From Methylococcaceae bacterium UBA659 (lineage in GTDB: Bacteria; Pseudomonadota; Gammaproteobacteria; Methylococcales; Methylomonadaceae), in assembly GCA_002299495.1 (NCBI GenBank), contig DBNZ01000005.1:1-9204 (forward strand): a stretch of DNA of 9,204 bases. Reading direction: 5' to 3'. This document shows positions 1-6,343 of the stretch, piece after piece (within the stretch, counting starts at the first letter, position 1; each line of letters starts with the position of its first letter). The notes under the pieces are model-generated. The model was not told the DNA's origin and did no database searches. It worked only from the letters and a program-made list of their open reading frames with translations. Position numbers and translations under genes: made by a program.

Positions 1-40
1 ATGACTCGCTTTTAACCGAAATTTTAGCTCAGCTATTTTA

Positions 41-79
41 ATGAGGTGGCTCTGGGTGGTGTGATCGGCGTGCTGATCA
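41..79 (+). promoter_or_regulatory. Possible Trp-rich leader peptide and adjoining hairpin
   Basis: ATG at 41-43 opens a seven-codon frame, M-R-W-L-W-V-V, ending at TGA 62-64. Two of the seven codons are UGG (47-49 and 53-55). The stop codon is also the start of a hairpin: TGATCGG (62-68) pairs with CTGATCA (73-79) around the tetraloop CGTG, with one G-T wobble. Short Trp-containing frames before a hairpin are typical of trp attenuators. Against this, there is no Shine-Dalgarno sequence ahead of the ATG, no U-tract terminator follows, and any promoter would have to lie outside the window. Chance occurrence in a GT-rich stretch is a serious alternative. Confidence 0.15.
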
Positions 80-99
80 GGTATTCTATGTATCGTTGC

Positions 100-127
100 T
101 TCGTTAGCATACCGCATAACATATACT
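100..127 (+). promoter_or_regulatory. Weak sigma70 promoter candidate for trpF
   Basis: TATACT at 122-127 differs from the -10 consensus TATAAT at one position. The hexamer at the right distance upstream, TTCGTT at 100-105 (16-base spacer), is a poor -35 match. TTGCTT at 96-101 is a better -35, but its spacer of 20 is too long. If used, transcription would start near 134-136, close to the hairpin region at 136-186, about 140 bases before the trpF ATG. Confidence is low because only the -10 element is good. Confidence 0.22.
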
Positions 128-135
128 ACTTTTTC

Positions 136-186
136 AGGGCAGCGAAAGTCCTAAAGATGTAAGGGTATTTATGCCCTAGAGGGTAT
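136..186 (+). repeat. Mutually exclusive hairpins in the trpF leader
   Basis: A direct repeat AGGGTAT occurs at 162-168 and 180-186, with ATGCCCT at 171-177 between the copies. The central element can pair with either copy, each time with one G-T wobble. It can also pair with AGGGCA at 136-141, which matches TGCCCT at 172-177 perfectly over six bases. Only one of the three pairings can form at a time. Such alternatives are seen in RNA switches and in operator-type DNA sites. No T-run follows, so this is not an intrinsic terminator. The function is unknown and the pairings are short enough to be accidental. Confidence 0.35.
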
Positions 187-276
187 GCCGTCGTTGCAGT
201 CGTGGCACGCGAACCGCTAGTGACACTTTTAAAACACGTTCTAAGTTTGATTTTTTATCCAAACCCATATCACTTT

Positions 277-903
277 ATGCGAACTCGCGTTAAAATTTGC
301 GGTTTTACCCGCGTTGAGGATGCTGTATTTGCCGCCCGTGCCGGAGTCGATGCCATTGGTTTGGTGTTTTACCCACCCAGCCCGCGTCATGTCGAAATCG
401 GCCAAGCCCAAGAAATCGTTGCCGCTTTGCCGGCTTTCGTTTCTGTAGTGGCTTTATTTGTGGATGCACCAGAAGCCGCTATTCACGACGTATTAGCAAA
501 AGTTGCGGTTGATTGCATTCAATTTCATGGCGATGAACGCCCCGAAGCTTGCCGGATTTATGGCCAGCGTTATATCAAGGCGGTGAGGATGCGCGCAGGC
601 GTGGACATAGACGCTTTAGCGGCGGCATACCACGACGCGGATGGCTTGTTGTTGGATGCCTATCACCCTGATGCCAAAGGCGGCACCGGACTAGCGTTCA
701 ATTGGGATTTGCTGCCGCAAGAATGCCCGTTGCCCATCATACTGGCAGGCGGCTTGGAAGCATGCCATGTCGGTGCAGCCATCGCCCAGGCAAAACCCTA
801 CGCCCTCGATGTCAGCAGCGGGGTGGAACGGGAAAAAGGCATCAAAGACCCAAAAAAAATAGCCGCATTCATGCACGCAGTAAACCTTAAGGAGACCGGA
901 TAA
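277..903 (+). CDS. trpF: Phosphoribosylanthranilate isomerase TrpF
   Basis: TrpF performs the Amadori rearrangement of N-(5'-phosphoribosyl)anthranilate to CdRP in cytoplasmic tryptophan synthesis. The product is 208 residues, the usual size for a single-domain TIM barrel. The N-terminal motif KICGFT carries the expected general-base Cys at residue 8, and the acid Asp lies at residue 127 in LLLDAY, followed by the glycine-rich KGGTG loop. The phosphate-binding segments LAGGL and ALDVSSGVE lie near the C-terminus. The frame stays open upstream to a GTG at 202, which would add 25 residues, but family members begin right at this beta strand, so ATG 277 is chosen. Neither start has a good Shine-Dalgarno; the TTT just before ATG 277 follows an AT-rich stretch. 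The gene ends three bases before trpB. Identity is secure; only the start is debatable. Confidence 0.95.
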   Translation: MRTRVKICGFTRVEDAVFAARAGVDAIGLVFYPPSPRHVEIGQAQEIVAALPAFVSVVALFVDAPEAAIHDVLAKVAVDCIQFHGDERPEACRIYGQRYIKAVRMRAGVDIDALAAAYHDADGLLLDAYHPDAKGGTGLAFNWDLLPQECPLPIILAGGLEACHVGAAIAQAKPYALDVSSGVEREKGIKDPKKIAAFMHAVNLKETG

Positions 904-906
904 GCC

Positions 907-2109
907 ATGACCAATCACTACAATATGCCAGACGGGCGCGGACATTTCGGACCTTATGGCGGGACGTTTGTCGCAGAAACTTTGATTCCGCCGATTCAAG
1001 AACTTAACGCCGCTTACCAACAGTATTTGTCAGACCCTGGCTTTATCGCCGAATTGGACGCCGACTTGCAGCATTACGTCGGGCGGCCGTCGCCTTTGTA
1101 TTATGCCGAGCGCTGGAGCCGCGAATTAGGCGGGGCGCAGATTTACCTGAAACGTGAAGACCTTAACCATACCGGATCACACAAAATCAACAACACGGTG
1201 GGCCAAGCTTTACTCGCCAAACGCATGGGCAAGACCCGCATTATCGCCGAGACCGGCGCCGGTCAGCACGGTGTCGCCACCGCCACGGTCGCCGCCCGCT
1301 TGGGTCTGGAATGCGTGGTCTACATGGGCGCGGTCGATGTCGCCCGGCAATCGCTGAACGTGTACCGCATGAAACTACTGGGCGCAACCGTGGTGGCCGT
1401 CGAATCCGGCTCCCAAACCTTGAAAGACGCGCTCAACGAAGCCTTGCGCGATTGGGTCACCCACGTCGATAACACCTTTTATATCATCGGCACGGTGGCA
1501 GGCCCGCATCCGTATCCGGCCATGGTGCGCGATTTCCAAGCCATTATCGGCCGCGAAGCCAAACAGCAATGCCTAGCAGCCACCGGCAAGCTGCCCGCCG
1601 CCCTGGTCGCCTGCGTGGGCGGCGGTTCCAACGCGATGGGTTTGTTTCACCCCTTCATTGACGACGCTGCCGTGGCAATGTACGGCGTCGAAGCCGCCGG
1701 CGACGGCATCGCCACTGGCCGCCATTCCGCGCCACTGTCGGCAGGCCGTCCCGGCGTGTTGCACGGCAACCGCACTTATTTGATGGCCGACGATGACGGT
1801 GAAATCATCGCAACTCATTCCATTTCCGCAGGGCTAGATTACCCCGGCGTCGGCCCGGAACATGCCTGGTTGAAAGACACCGGCCGCGCCCACTACGTCA
1901 GCATCACCGACAACGAAGCTCTAGCAGGCTTTTATGCGCTGACCCGAATGGAAGGCATCATTCCGGCGCTGGAATCCAGCCACGCGATGGCCTACACCAT
2001 GAAACTGGCGCCTACGATGCGACCCGACCAAACCATCATCGTCAACCTGTCCGGGCGGGGCGACAAAGACATGCAAACCATGGCCAAACGCGAGGGCATA
2101 GCACTGTGA
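907..2109 (+). CDS. trpB: Tryptophan synthase beta subunit TrpB
   Basis: TrpB is the PLP-dependent subunit that joins indole, channelled from TrpA, to L-serine to form tryptophan. At 400 residues it has the usual length of the TrpB1 type that pairs with TrpA. The PLP Schiff-base lysine is K93 in HTGSHKINN, the catalytic glutamate is E115 in AETGAGQHG, and the PLP phosphate loop GGGSNA spans 238-243. The N-terminal GHFGPYGGTFVAETL and the C-terminal ALESSHA and NLSGRGDKD segments are all typical. An AAGGAG Shine-Dalgarno sits at 889-894, inside the end of trpF and twelve bases before the ATG, a rather long spacing. The stop overlaps the trpA start by four bases, as expected for subunits made in equal amounts. 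No active-site residue is missing. Confidence 0.98.
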   Translation: MTNHYNMPDGRGHFGPYGGTFVAETLIPPIQELNAAYQQYLSDPGFIAELDADLQHYVGRPSPLYYAERWSRELGGAQIYLKREDLNHTGSHKINNTVGQALLAKRMGKTRIIAETGAGQHGVATATVAARLGLECVVYMGAVDVARQSLNVYRMKLLGATVVAVESGSQTLKDALNEALRDWVTHVDNTFYIIGTVAGPHPYPAMVRDFQAIIGREAKQQCLAATGKLPAALVACVGGGSNAMGLFHPFIDDAAVAMYGVEAAGDGIATGRHSAPLSAGRPGVLHGNRTYLMADDDGEIIATHSISAGLDYPGVGPEHAWLKDTGRAHYVSITDNEALAGFYALTRMEGIIPALESSHAMAYTMKLAPTMRPDQTIIVNLSGRGDKDMQTMAKREGIAL

Positions 2110-2921
2110 GCCGATTAGCCGACAAATTCGCACAACTGGCCGACCAAGGCCGCAAGGCGTTGATTCCGTTTATCACCGCAGGCGACCCAAACCCTGATTT
2201 CACCGTGCCGATGCTGCACGCAATGGTCAAGGCCGGCGCCGACATCATCGAGCTGGGCGTGCCCTTCTCTGACCCGATGGCCGATGGCCCGGTTATCCAA
2301 CGCGCCAGTGAACGTGCGTTGGCGCACAAAATGAGCCTGCGTAAAACTTTGGCGATGGCGATGGCATTCCGGCGCACCGACACCACCACGCCGCTGGTGC
2401 TGATGGGTTATCTAAACCCCATCGAAGCGATGGGCTACGCAGACTTCGCCAACGCCGCCCAACGCGCCGAAATCGACGGCGTGTTGAGCGTCGATTTACC
2501 GCCGGAAGAAAGCGAAGATTGTGCACGATTGCTGAAAGAGCGCGGCATTGATCCGATTTTTCTGCTGGCGCCCAACAGCGGCGCAGAGCGCATCCGCAAA
2601 ATGGACGCCATCGGCAGCGGCTACCTTTACTACGTCTCGCTGAAAGGCGTGACCGGCGCCGGCCATTTGGACACCGCCGATGTCGCCGCTAAACTGAAAA
2701 CCATCAAAGCCAACACCCGCTTGCCCATCGGCATCGGCTTTGGCGTCAAAGATGCCGGAACCGCCAAAACCCTCTCCGCCTTAGGTGATGGCGTAGTCAT
2801 TGGCAGCGCCTTGATTAGCAAAATCGAAGCCAACCTAGATGACTTGCCCCGTGCCAAAACTGAAATCATTGAACTTTTAACTGCCATGCGTTCAGCCATG
2901 GACAACGGAGAAAGATTATGA
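2106..2921 (+). CDS. trpA: Tryptophan synthase alpha subunit TrpA
   Basis: TrpA cleaves indole-3-glycerol phosphate to indole and glyceraldehyde 3-phosphate and passes indole through a tunnel to TrpB. The 271-residue product is full length. The catalytic pair falls at E49 (in IIELGVPFSDP) and D60 (in ADGP), the same numbering as the Salmonella enzyme, which supports the chosen start. The phosphate-binding part near the C-terminus is seen as GIGFGVKD and GVVIGSAL. Translation begins at GTG 2106, which overlaps the trpB stop as GTGA. A GAGGG at 2092-2096 lies nine bases ahead, a good distance. The gene ends in an ATGA overlap with accD, so a tryptophan gene is directly coupled to a fatty-acid gene. 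Confidence 0.98.
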   Translation: MSRLADKFAQLADQGRKALIPFITAGDPNPDFTVPMLHAMVKAGADIIELGVPFSDPMADGPVIQRASERALAHKMSLRKTLAMAMAFRRTDTTTPLVLMGYLNPIEAMGYADFANAAQRAEIDGVLSVDLPPEESEDCARLLKERGIDPIFLLAPNSGAERIRKMDAIGSGYLYYVSLKGVTGAGHLDTADVAAKLKTIKANTRLPIGIGFGVKDAGTAKTLSALGDGVVIGSALISKIEANLDDLPRAKTEIIELLTAMRSAMDNGERL

Positions 2922-3832
2922 GCTGGTTTGAAAAATTACGCCCTTCCATCATTAAAACCGAGGTGACGGTGAAAAAAAATACCGTACCTGAAGGCTTATG
3001 GAGCAAATGCCTCAATTGCAACGCCATACTTTACAATTTGGAGCTGGAAAAAAACTTACACGTTTGCCCCAAATGTGATCATCACATGCGGATTTCGGCG
3101 CGGACCCGCCTGCAATTTTTTTTGGATGAAGGTGACAACGAGGAAATTGGCAAACAGATCAAACCGTTGGATCCCCTCAAATTTAAGGACATCAAGAAAT
3201 ATAGGGACCGCTTGATCGCGGCCCAAAAACAGACCAAGGAACATGACGCCTTAGTGGTGATGAAAGGCCAGTTGAAAGGCCAAGATATTGTCGTGGCCGC
3301 CTTTGATTTTAATTTCATGGGCGGCTCCATGGGTTCGGTGGTGGGTGAGCGTTTCGTGCGCGGCGTCAACAAAAGCCTGGAACTGGACTGTCCGTTTGTC
3401 GTGTTCACCGCCAGCGGCGGTGCTAGGATGCAAGAATCGCTATTTTCATTGTTCCAAATGGCCAAAACCAGCGCCGCCCTGACAAAACTTGCCGCTGCGT
3501 CCATTCCGTTCATTTCCTTTTTGACTGACCCAACCATGGGCGGCGTCTCCGCCAGTTTGGCTATGCTCGGCGACATCAACATTGCCGAACCCAATGCGTT
3601 GATCGGGTTTGCAGGTCCCCGCGTAATAGAGCAAACCGTGCGGGAAAAATTGCCGGAAGGCTTCCAGCGTAGCGAATTTTTACTGGAACATGGCGCCATT
3701 GATATGATCATGGACCGGCGTCAAATCCGCGACCAGCTCGCCAGTATATTAAGCTTGTTGACCTACCAAAGGCGCCCACGGCAAAAAACCGATATAAACA
3801 TTAACCCGCCTGGCGCAGCTACGCCCTCTTGA
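2918..3832 (+). CDS. accD: Acetyl-CoA carboxylase carboxyltransferase subunit beta AccD
   Basis: AccD forms the carboxyltransferase with AccA and moves the carboxyl group from carboxybiotin to acetyl-CoA, making malonyl-CoA for fatty-acid synthesis. The 304-residue protein has the N-terminal four-cysteine zinc ribbon (C31, C34, C50, C53) followed by the crotonase-like carboxyltransferase fold. Characteristic stretches are GSMGSVVGERF, SGGARMQES (166-174), PTMGGVSAS (205-213) and IGFAGPRVI. The C-terminal tail after about residue 282 is polar and proline-containing, as is common. GGAG at 2907-2910 stands seven bases before the ATG, which overlaps the trpA stop (ATGA). The first 210 bases carry runs of eight A (2972-2979), seven A (3048-3054) and eight T (3116-3123), notable in a gene this essential. 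The partner accA is not in the window, as is normal for this group. Confidence 0.97.
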   Translation: MSWFEKLRPSIIKTEVTVKKNTVPEGLWSKCLNCNAILYNLELEKNLHVCPKCDHHMRISARTRLQFFLDEGDNEEIGKQIKPLDPLKFKDIKKYRDRLIAAQKQTKEHDALVVMKGQLKGQDIVVAAFDFNFMGGSMGSVVGERFVRGVNKSLELDCPFVVFTASGGARMQESLFSLFQMAKTSAALTKLAAASIPFISFLTDPTMGGVSASLAMLGDINIAEPNALIGFAGPRVIEQTVREKLPEGFQRSEFLLEHGAIDMIMDRRQIRDQLASILSLLTYQRRPRQKTDININPPGAATPS

Positions 3833-5115
3833 TGCACTTTGACGATTTAGAAGGTTGGTTGCGTTGGCAAGAAACCTTGCATCCAACCGCCATCGATTTA
3901 GGCTTGGAGCGGGTCAGGCAAGTCTATAGCGCCCTTAACCCCGACTCAATCAAGCCGATGACCATCACCGTCGCGGGCACCAATGGCAAGGGCTCTTGTG
4001 TCGCGTATTTAGATTCGATTTACCGGGCGCAAGGATACCGGGTCGGCACTTACACCTCCCCGCATATCCTTAAGTACAATGAACGGATTAAAATCGATGG
4101 CCAACCGGTGGCTGACGAAATCATTTGTGCGGCCTTTGAACGGATTGAATCCGTCAGACAAGATATTTCCCTGAGTTATTTTGAATTCGGCACCTTGGCC
4201 GCATTGGACATCTTTTGGCGCTCCGGTCTCGACGTCCAATTGCTGGAAGTCGGTTTAGGCGGCCGTCTTGACGCCGTTAACATTATCGACCCGGACACCG
4301 CCATCATCAGCAGCATTGGCATCGACCATGTGCAATGGCTAGGGCCAGACCGTGAATCCATAGGACGGGAAAAAGCAGGCATAATGCGCGCCAACAGACC
4401 CGCCATTATCGGGGAACCCGACCCCCCGGATTCGTTGATCCAAACAGCCCATGAAAAAAATGCCCAAGCCTATTTTTTTGGACCAGATTTTGGCTATTCA
4501 CAGAATGGCGACACCTGGGTTTGGCATGGCGATAACAAGCAAATCACTAATCTTCCGCTACCTCCATTAAAAGGCGGGCACCAATTCCGCAATGCGGCTG
4601 CGGCGATTTTAGCCATAGCAAAAATGGCGGCCCATTTACCCATCAGTGAGACCGCCATCCGCGCCGGATTACAACAAGCCCGATTGCCAGGCCGTTTTCA
4701 ATTATTCCCGATAAGCGGCGAAGCGCCCTTATTAATTGATGTGGGGCATAACCCTGAAGCGGCGGCGACCATCGCCGCCCATCTCCAATCGGATTATTCG
4801 GCAAAACGCATCGTCGCCATCTTTTCGATGATGAAAGATAAGGACATCGTTGGCGTCTTAAGCATTATGAAGCCGTTTGTGCAATATTGGCATTACGTCC
4901 CGCTTGCCCATCCAAGGTCGCCATCCCCTGCCACCATGCATGGGATTTTTTTACAAAGCGGAATAGTCGATGTATCCTTTGACCACCACAACTTCACGGA
5001 TGCGTTGAATGCCGCCCAAATCCAAACGCAAGCAGATGACCTGATTTTGGTTTTTGGCTCTTTCTTTTTAGTTTCCGATTGCTTAAACCATTTCGCCGGT
5101 GACATAACACCATGA
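3832..5115 (+). CDS. folC: Dihydrofolate synthase / folylpolyglutamate synthase FolC
   Basis: FolC adds glutamate to dihydropteroate and extends folates with further glutamates, using ATP. The 427-residue product is close to the 422 of the E. coli enzyme. The P-loop GTNGKGS is at 49-55, the TSPH motif at 75-78, the LEVGLGGRLDA segment at 138-147, and GPDRESIGREKAGI is clear. The C-terminal ligase domain contains LPGRFQ and DVGHNPEAA (303-311). ATG 3832 is chosen; it shares one base with the accD stop (TGATG). TTG at 3829 is an alternative that adds one residue and overlaps accD by four bases. No clear Shine-Dalgarno precedes it, so translation probably depends on ribosomes finishing accD. Cofactors made here serve purine and methionine synthesis, which are encoded further along. 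Confidence 0.96.
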   Translation: MHFDDLEGWLRWQETLHPTAIDLGLERVRQVYSALNPDSIKPMTITVAGTNGKGSCVAYLDSIYRAQGYRVGTYTSPHILKYNERIKIDGQPVADEIICAAFERIESVRQDISLSYFEFGTLAALDIFWRSGLDVQLLEVGLGGRLDAVNIIDPDTAIISSIGIDHVQWLGPDRESIGREKAGIMRANRPAIIGEPDPPDSLIQTAHEKNAQAYFFGPDFGYSQNGDTWVWHGDNKQITNLPLPPLKGGHQFRNAAAAILAIAKMAAHLPISETAIRAGLQQARLPGRFQLFPISGEAPLLIDVGHNPEAAATIAAHLQSDYSAKRIVAIFSMMKDKDIVGVLSIMKPFVQYWHYVPLAHPRSPSPATMHGIFLQSGIVDVSFDHHNFTDALNAAQIQTQADDLILVFGSFFLVSDCLNHFAGDITP

Positions 5116-5810
5116 ACCAAGAACTAACACAACGAATTATTGGCGCCGTCGTAGTCACCGCTTTGGCCGCGATTTTTGTCCCCATGTTGTTTGATGACCC
5201 GGCAGTAGACTCTGGCCAACTCATCAACCCACTGGAAATTCCTGAACAACAATTTCCGGGTGGCGACGCCTCTGTTGCAACCTTACCAGAAACCCCCGAA
5301 GACATTGAAACAACAGAAGATGCCGATTTCGAAAATCCCGCCGATAGCGAAAACCCTGCGCCTGAATTAAGCGATCAAGAAATGATGGCCGAACCGCCCG
5401 CCGACGCGGCAATCGATGAGGCGGAAGAGTTTGCCCCCGCCGCTCAGGAAAGCCCTAAACCCGCCCCAAAGAAAGCAGTGGCCGCAGCCCCAAAACAAAC
5501 TGGCCAAACCAGCAAAACCAGTAAGCCCGCCAGCGATGATAGCCCCGCGCCAACTTCCGAAAAACCAAAACCGGAGCTAACGCGTTATTACCTTCAAGCC
5601 GGCAGCTTCAGCAAACAAGCCAATGCACAAGCGCTTGCTGACAAATTAAAAAATCAGGGCATGCCGGTTTTCATGGAAACCATCAAAGTACCCGGAAAAG
5701 GCACTTTTTACCGTCTTCGTGTCGGCCCTGAATTGGACAAAAACCGAGCCTTGACCATGCAAAAGGCGCTTACGAAACAAAAAATCGATTCCTTGTTAAT
5801 GTCCGAATAA
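5112..5810 (+). CDS. SPOR-domain membrane protein, DedD-like
   Basis: This 232-residue protein is anchored in the inner membrane by one helix (about residues 9-27) after a short cytoplasmic tail containing R8. A long linker follows, first acidic and rich in Pro, Ala and Glu (about 28-115), then rich in Lys, Pro and Ser (about 116-155). Residues 158-232 form a SPOR domain, beginning YYLQAGSFSKQANAQAL and including FYRLRVGP. SPOR domains bind peptidoglycan strands lacking stem peptides at the division septum. The architecture and the position between folC and cvpA match E. coli dedD, a non-essential division protein, so a septal role is likely by inference. The linker is low in complexity and will not align well between species. 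The start overlaps the folC stop (ATGA), with only a weak GGTGA ahead. Confidence 0.9.
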   Translation: MNQELTQRIIGAVVVTALAAIFVPMLFDDPAVDSGQLINPLEIPEQQFPGGDASVATLPETPEDIETTEDADFENPADSENPAPELSDQEMMAEPPADAAIDEAEEFAPAAQESPKPAPKKAVAAAPKQTGQTSKTSKPASDDSPAPTSEKPKPELTRYYLQAGSFSKQANAQALADKLKNQGMPVFMETIKVPGKGTFYRLRVGPELDKNRALTMQKALTKQKIDSLLMSE

Positions 5811-5833
5811 ACCATCAAGCTTAAGTTACGGCG

Positions 5834-6325
5834 ATGATATGGATTGACTACATCATCATCAGCTTGCTGATTGTTTTCGCCAGCTTAGGACTGCTGAAAG
5901 GAACCGCTAAGCAGGCCTTTTCATTATTGGCTTGGTTGGCCGCAATCGTGGTGGGGATTTTTTTCAGCCATGATTTTACTTGGCTCATCCACAAGCATAT
6001 CGAAGACCCCGCAGCGAAATGGGCCACCGCGTTCATCGCCTTGTACCTGATGACGCTGATGGTTATCGGTTTGGTCGGCGTTTTGTTGGGCCTGGTATTT
6101 AAGAAAAGGCGGTTGTCGATCATGAGCCGCATTGGCGGACTGCTGTTAGGTGCGGTTCACGGCGGATTGTTTATCGTCATCGCCCTGCTGTTGACGGGTT
6201 TGTCGGTATTGCCAAAATCACCGTGGTGGCGCCAATCCCAACTCATCCCCCCTTTCCAAACGGCTGCAACGTGGATCAGCCGCCATTTTCAATCCGAATT
6301 TACCAAAAACATCCATTACAACTAG
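5834..6325 (+). CDS. cvpA: CvpA family inner-membrane protein
   Basis: CvpA homologues are small inner-membrane proteins. In E. coli the gene is needed for colicin V production and lies directly before purF, but the molecular function is not settled. The product is 163 residues (E. coli 162). Four hydrophobic helices can be seen at about 3-21, 28-45, 66-88 and 101-123, with a basic KKRR turn at 90-93. The N-terminus MIWIDY and the C-terminal WWRQSQLIPPF (131-141) match the family. In the fourth helix region the family usually has a GxLRG-type motif; here it reads GAVHG with His109 in place of Arg. A 23-base gap separates it from the SPOR gene and 18 bases lie before purF. I see no PurR-type operator in the gap. 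Confidence 0.93.
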   Translation: MIWIDYIIISLLIVFASLGLLKGTAKQAFSLLAWLAAIVVGIFFSHDFTWLIHKHIEDPAAKWATAFIALYLMTLMVIGLVGVLLGLVFKKRRLSIMSRIGGLLLGAVHGGLFIVIALLLTGLSVLPKSPWWRQSQLIPPFQTAATWISRHFQSEFTKNIHYN

Positions 6326-6343
6326 CTTACTGGAAAACAGGAT

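Larger units (their letters stand above)
1..276. other. Upstream region without a convincing gene
   Basis: No protein in this stretch could be recognised in either direction. Frame 3 is open from the window edge to a TAA at 39-41, followed directly by TGA at 42-44. Its 12 residues (DSLLTEILAQLF) could be the tail of an upstream gene, but they are too few to identify. The rest looks more AT-rich than the genes that follow and holds a weak promoter candidate, a seven-codon frame with two Trp codons, and overlapping small hairpins, described separately. It most likely acts as the intergenic leader of the trpF operon. In related bacteria truA often precedes trpF, but nothing here resembles a TruA C-terminus. 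Confidence 0.5.

Noticed and set aside
132..186. Possible cyclic-di-GMP-I (GEMM) riboswitch, suggested by GGGCA, GCGAAAG and AAAG in order.
   Set aside because: The conserved core ACGCAAAGCC and the tetraloop-receptor stem are absent, and the spacing does not match.
3097..3123. GC hairpin followed by eight T inside accD as an intrinsic terminator.
   Set aside because: The stem is only about four pairs and is separated from the T-run by TGCAA; termination inside an essential coding region is unlikely.
3082..3711. Long open frame of 209 codons on the - strand inside accD.
   Set aside because: It lies wholly opposite accD, resembles no protein family I know and has no gene-like context; it is a shadow of accD codon use.
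5751..5779. TTGACC at 5751-5756 as the -35 of an internal promoter for cvpA-purF.
   Set aside because: No acceptable -10 hexamer occurs at 16 to 18 bases downstream.
5811..5833. PurR operator ahead of cvpA-purF, as in E. coli.
   Set aside because: The 23-base gap has nothing like ACGCAAACGTTTGCGT, and no convincing match was seen at the end of the SPOR gene.
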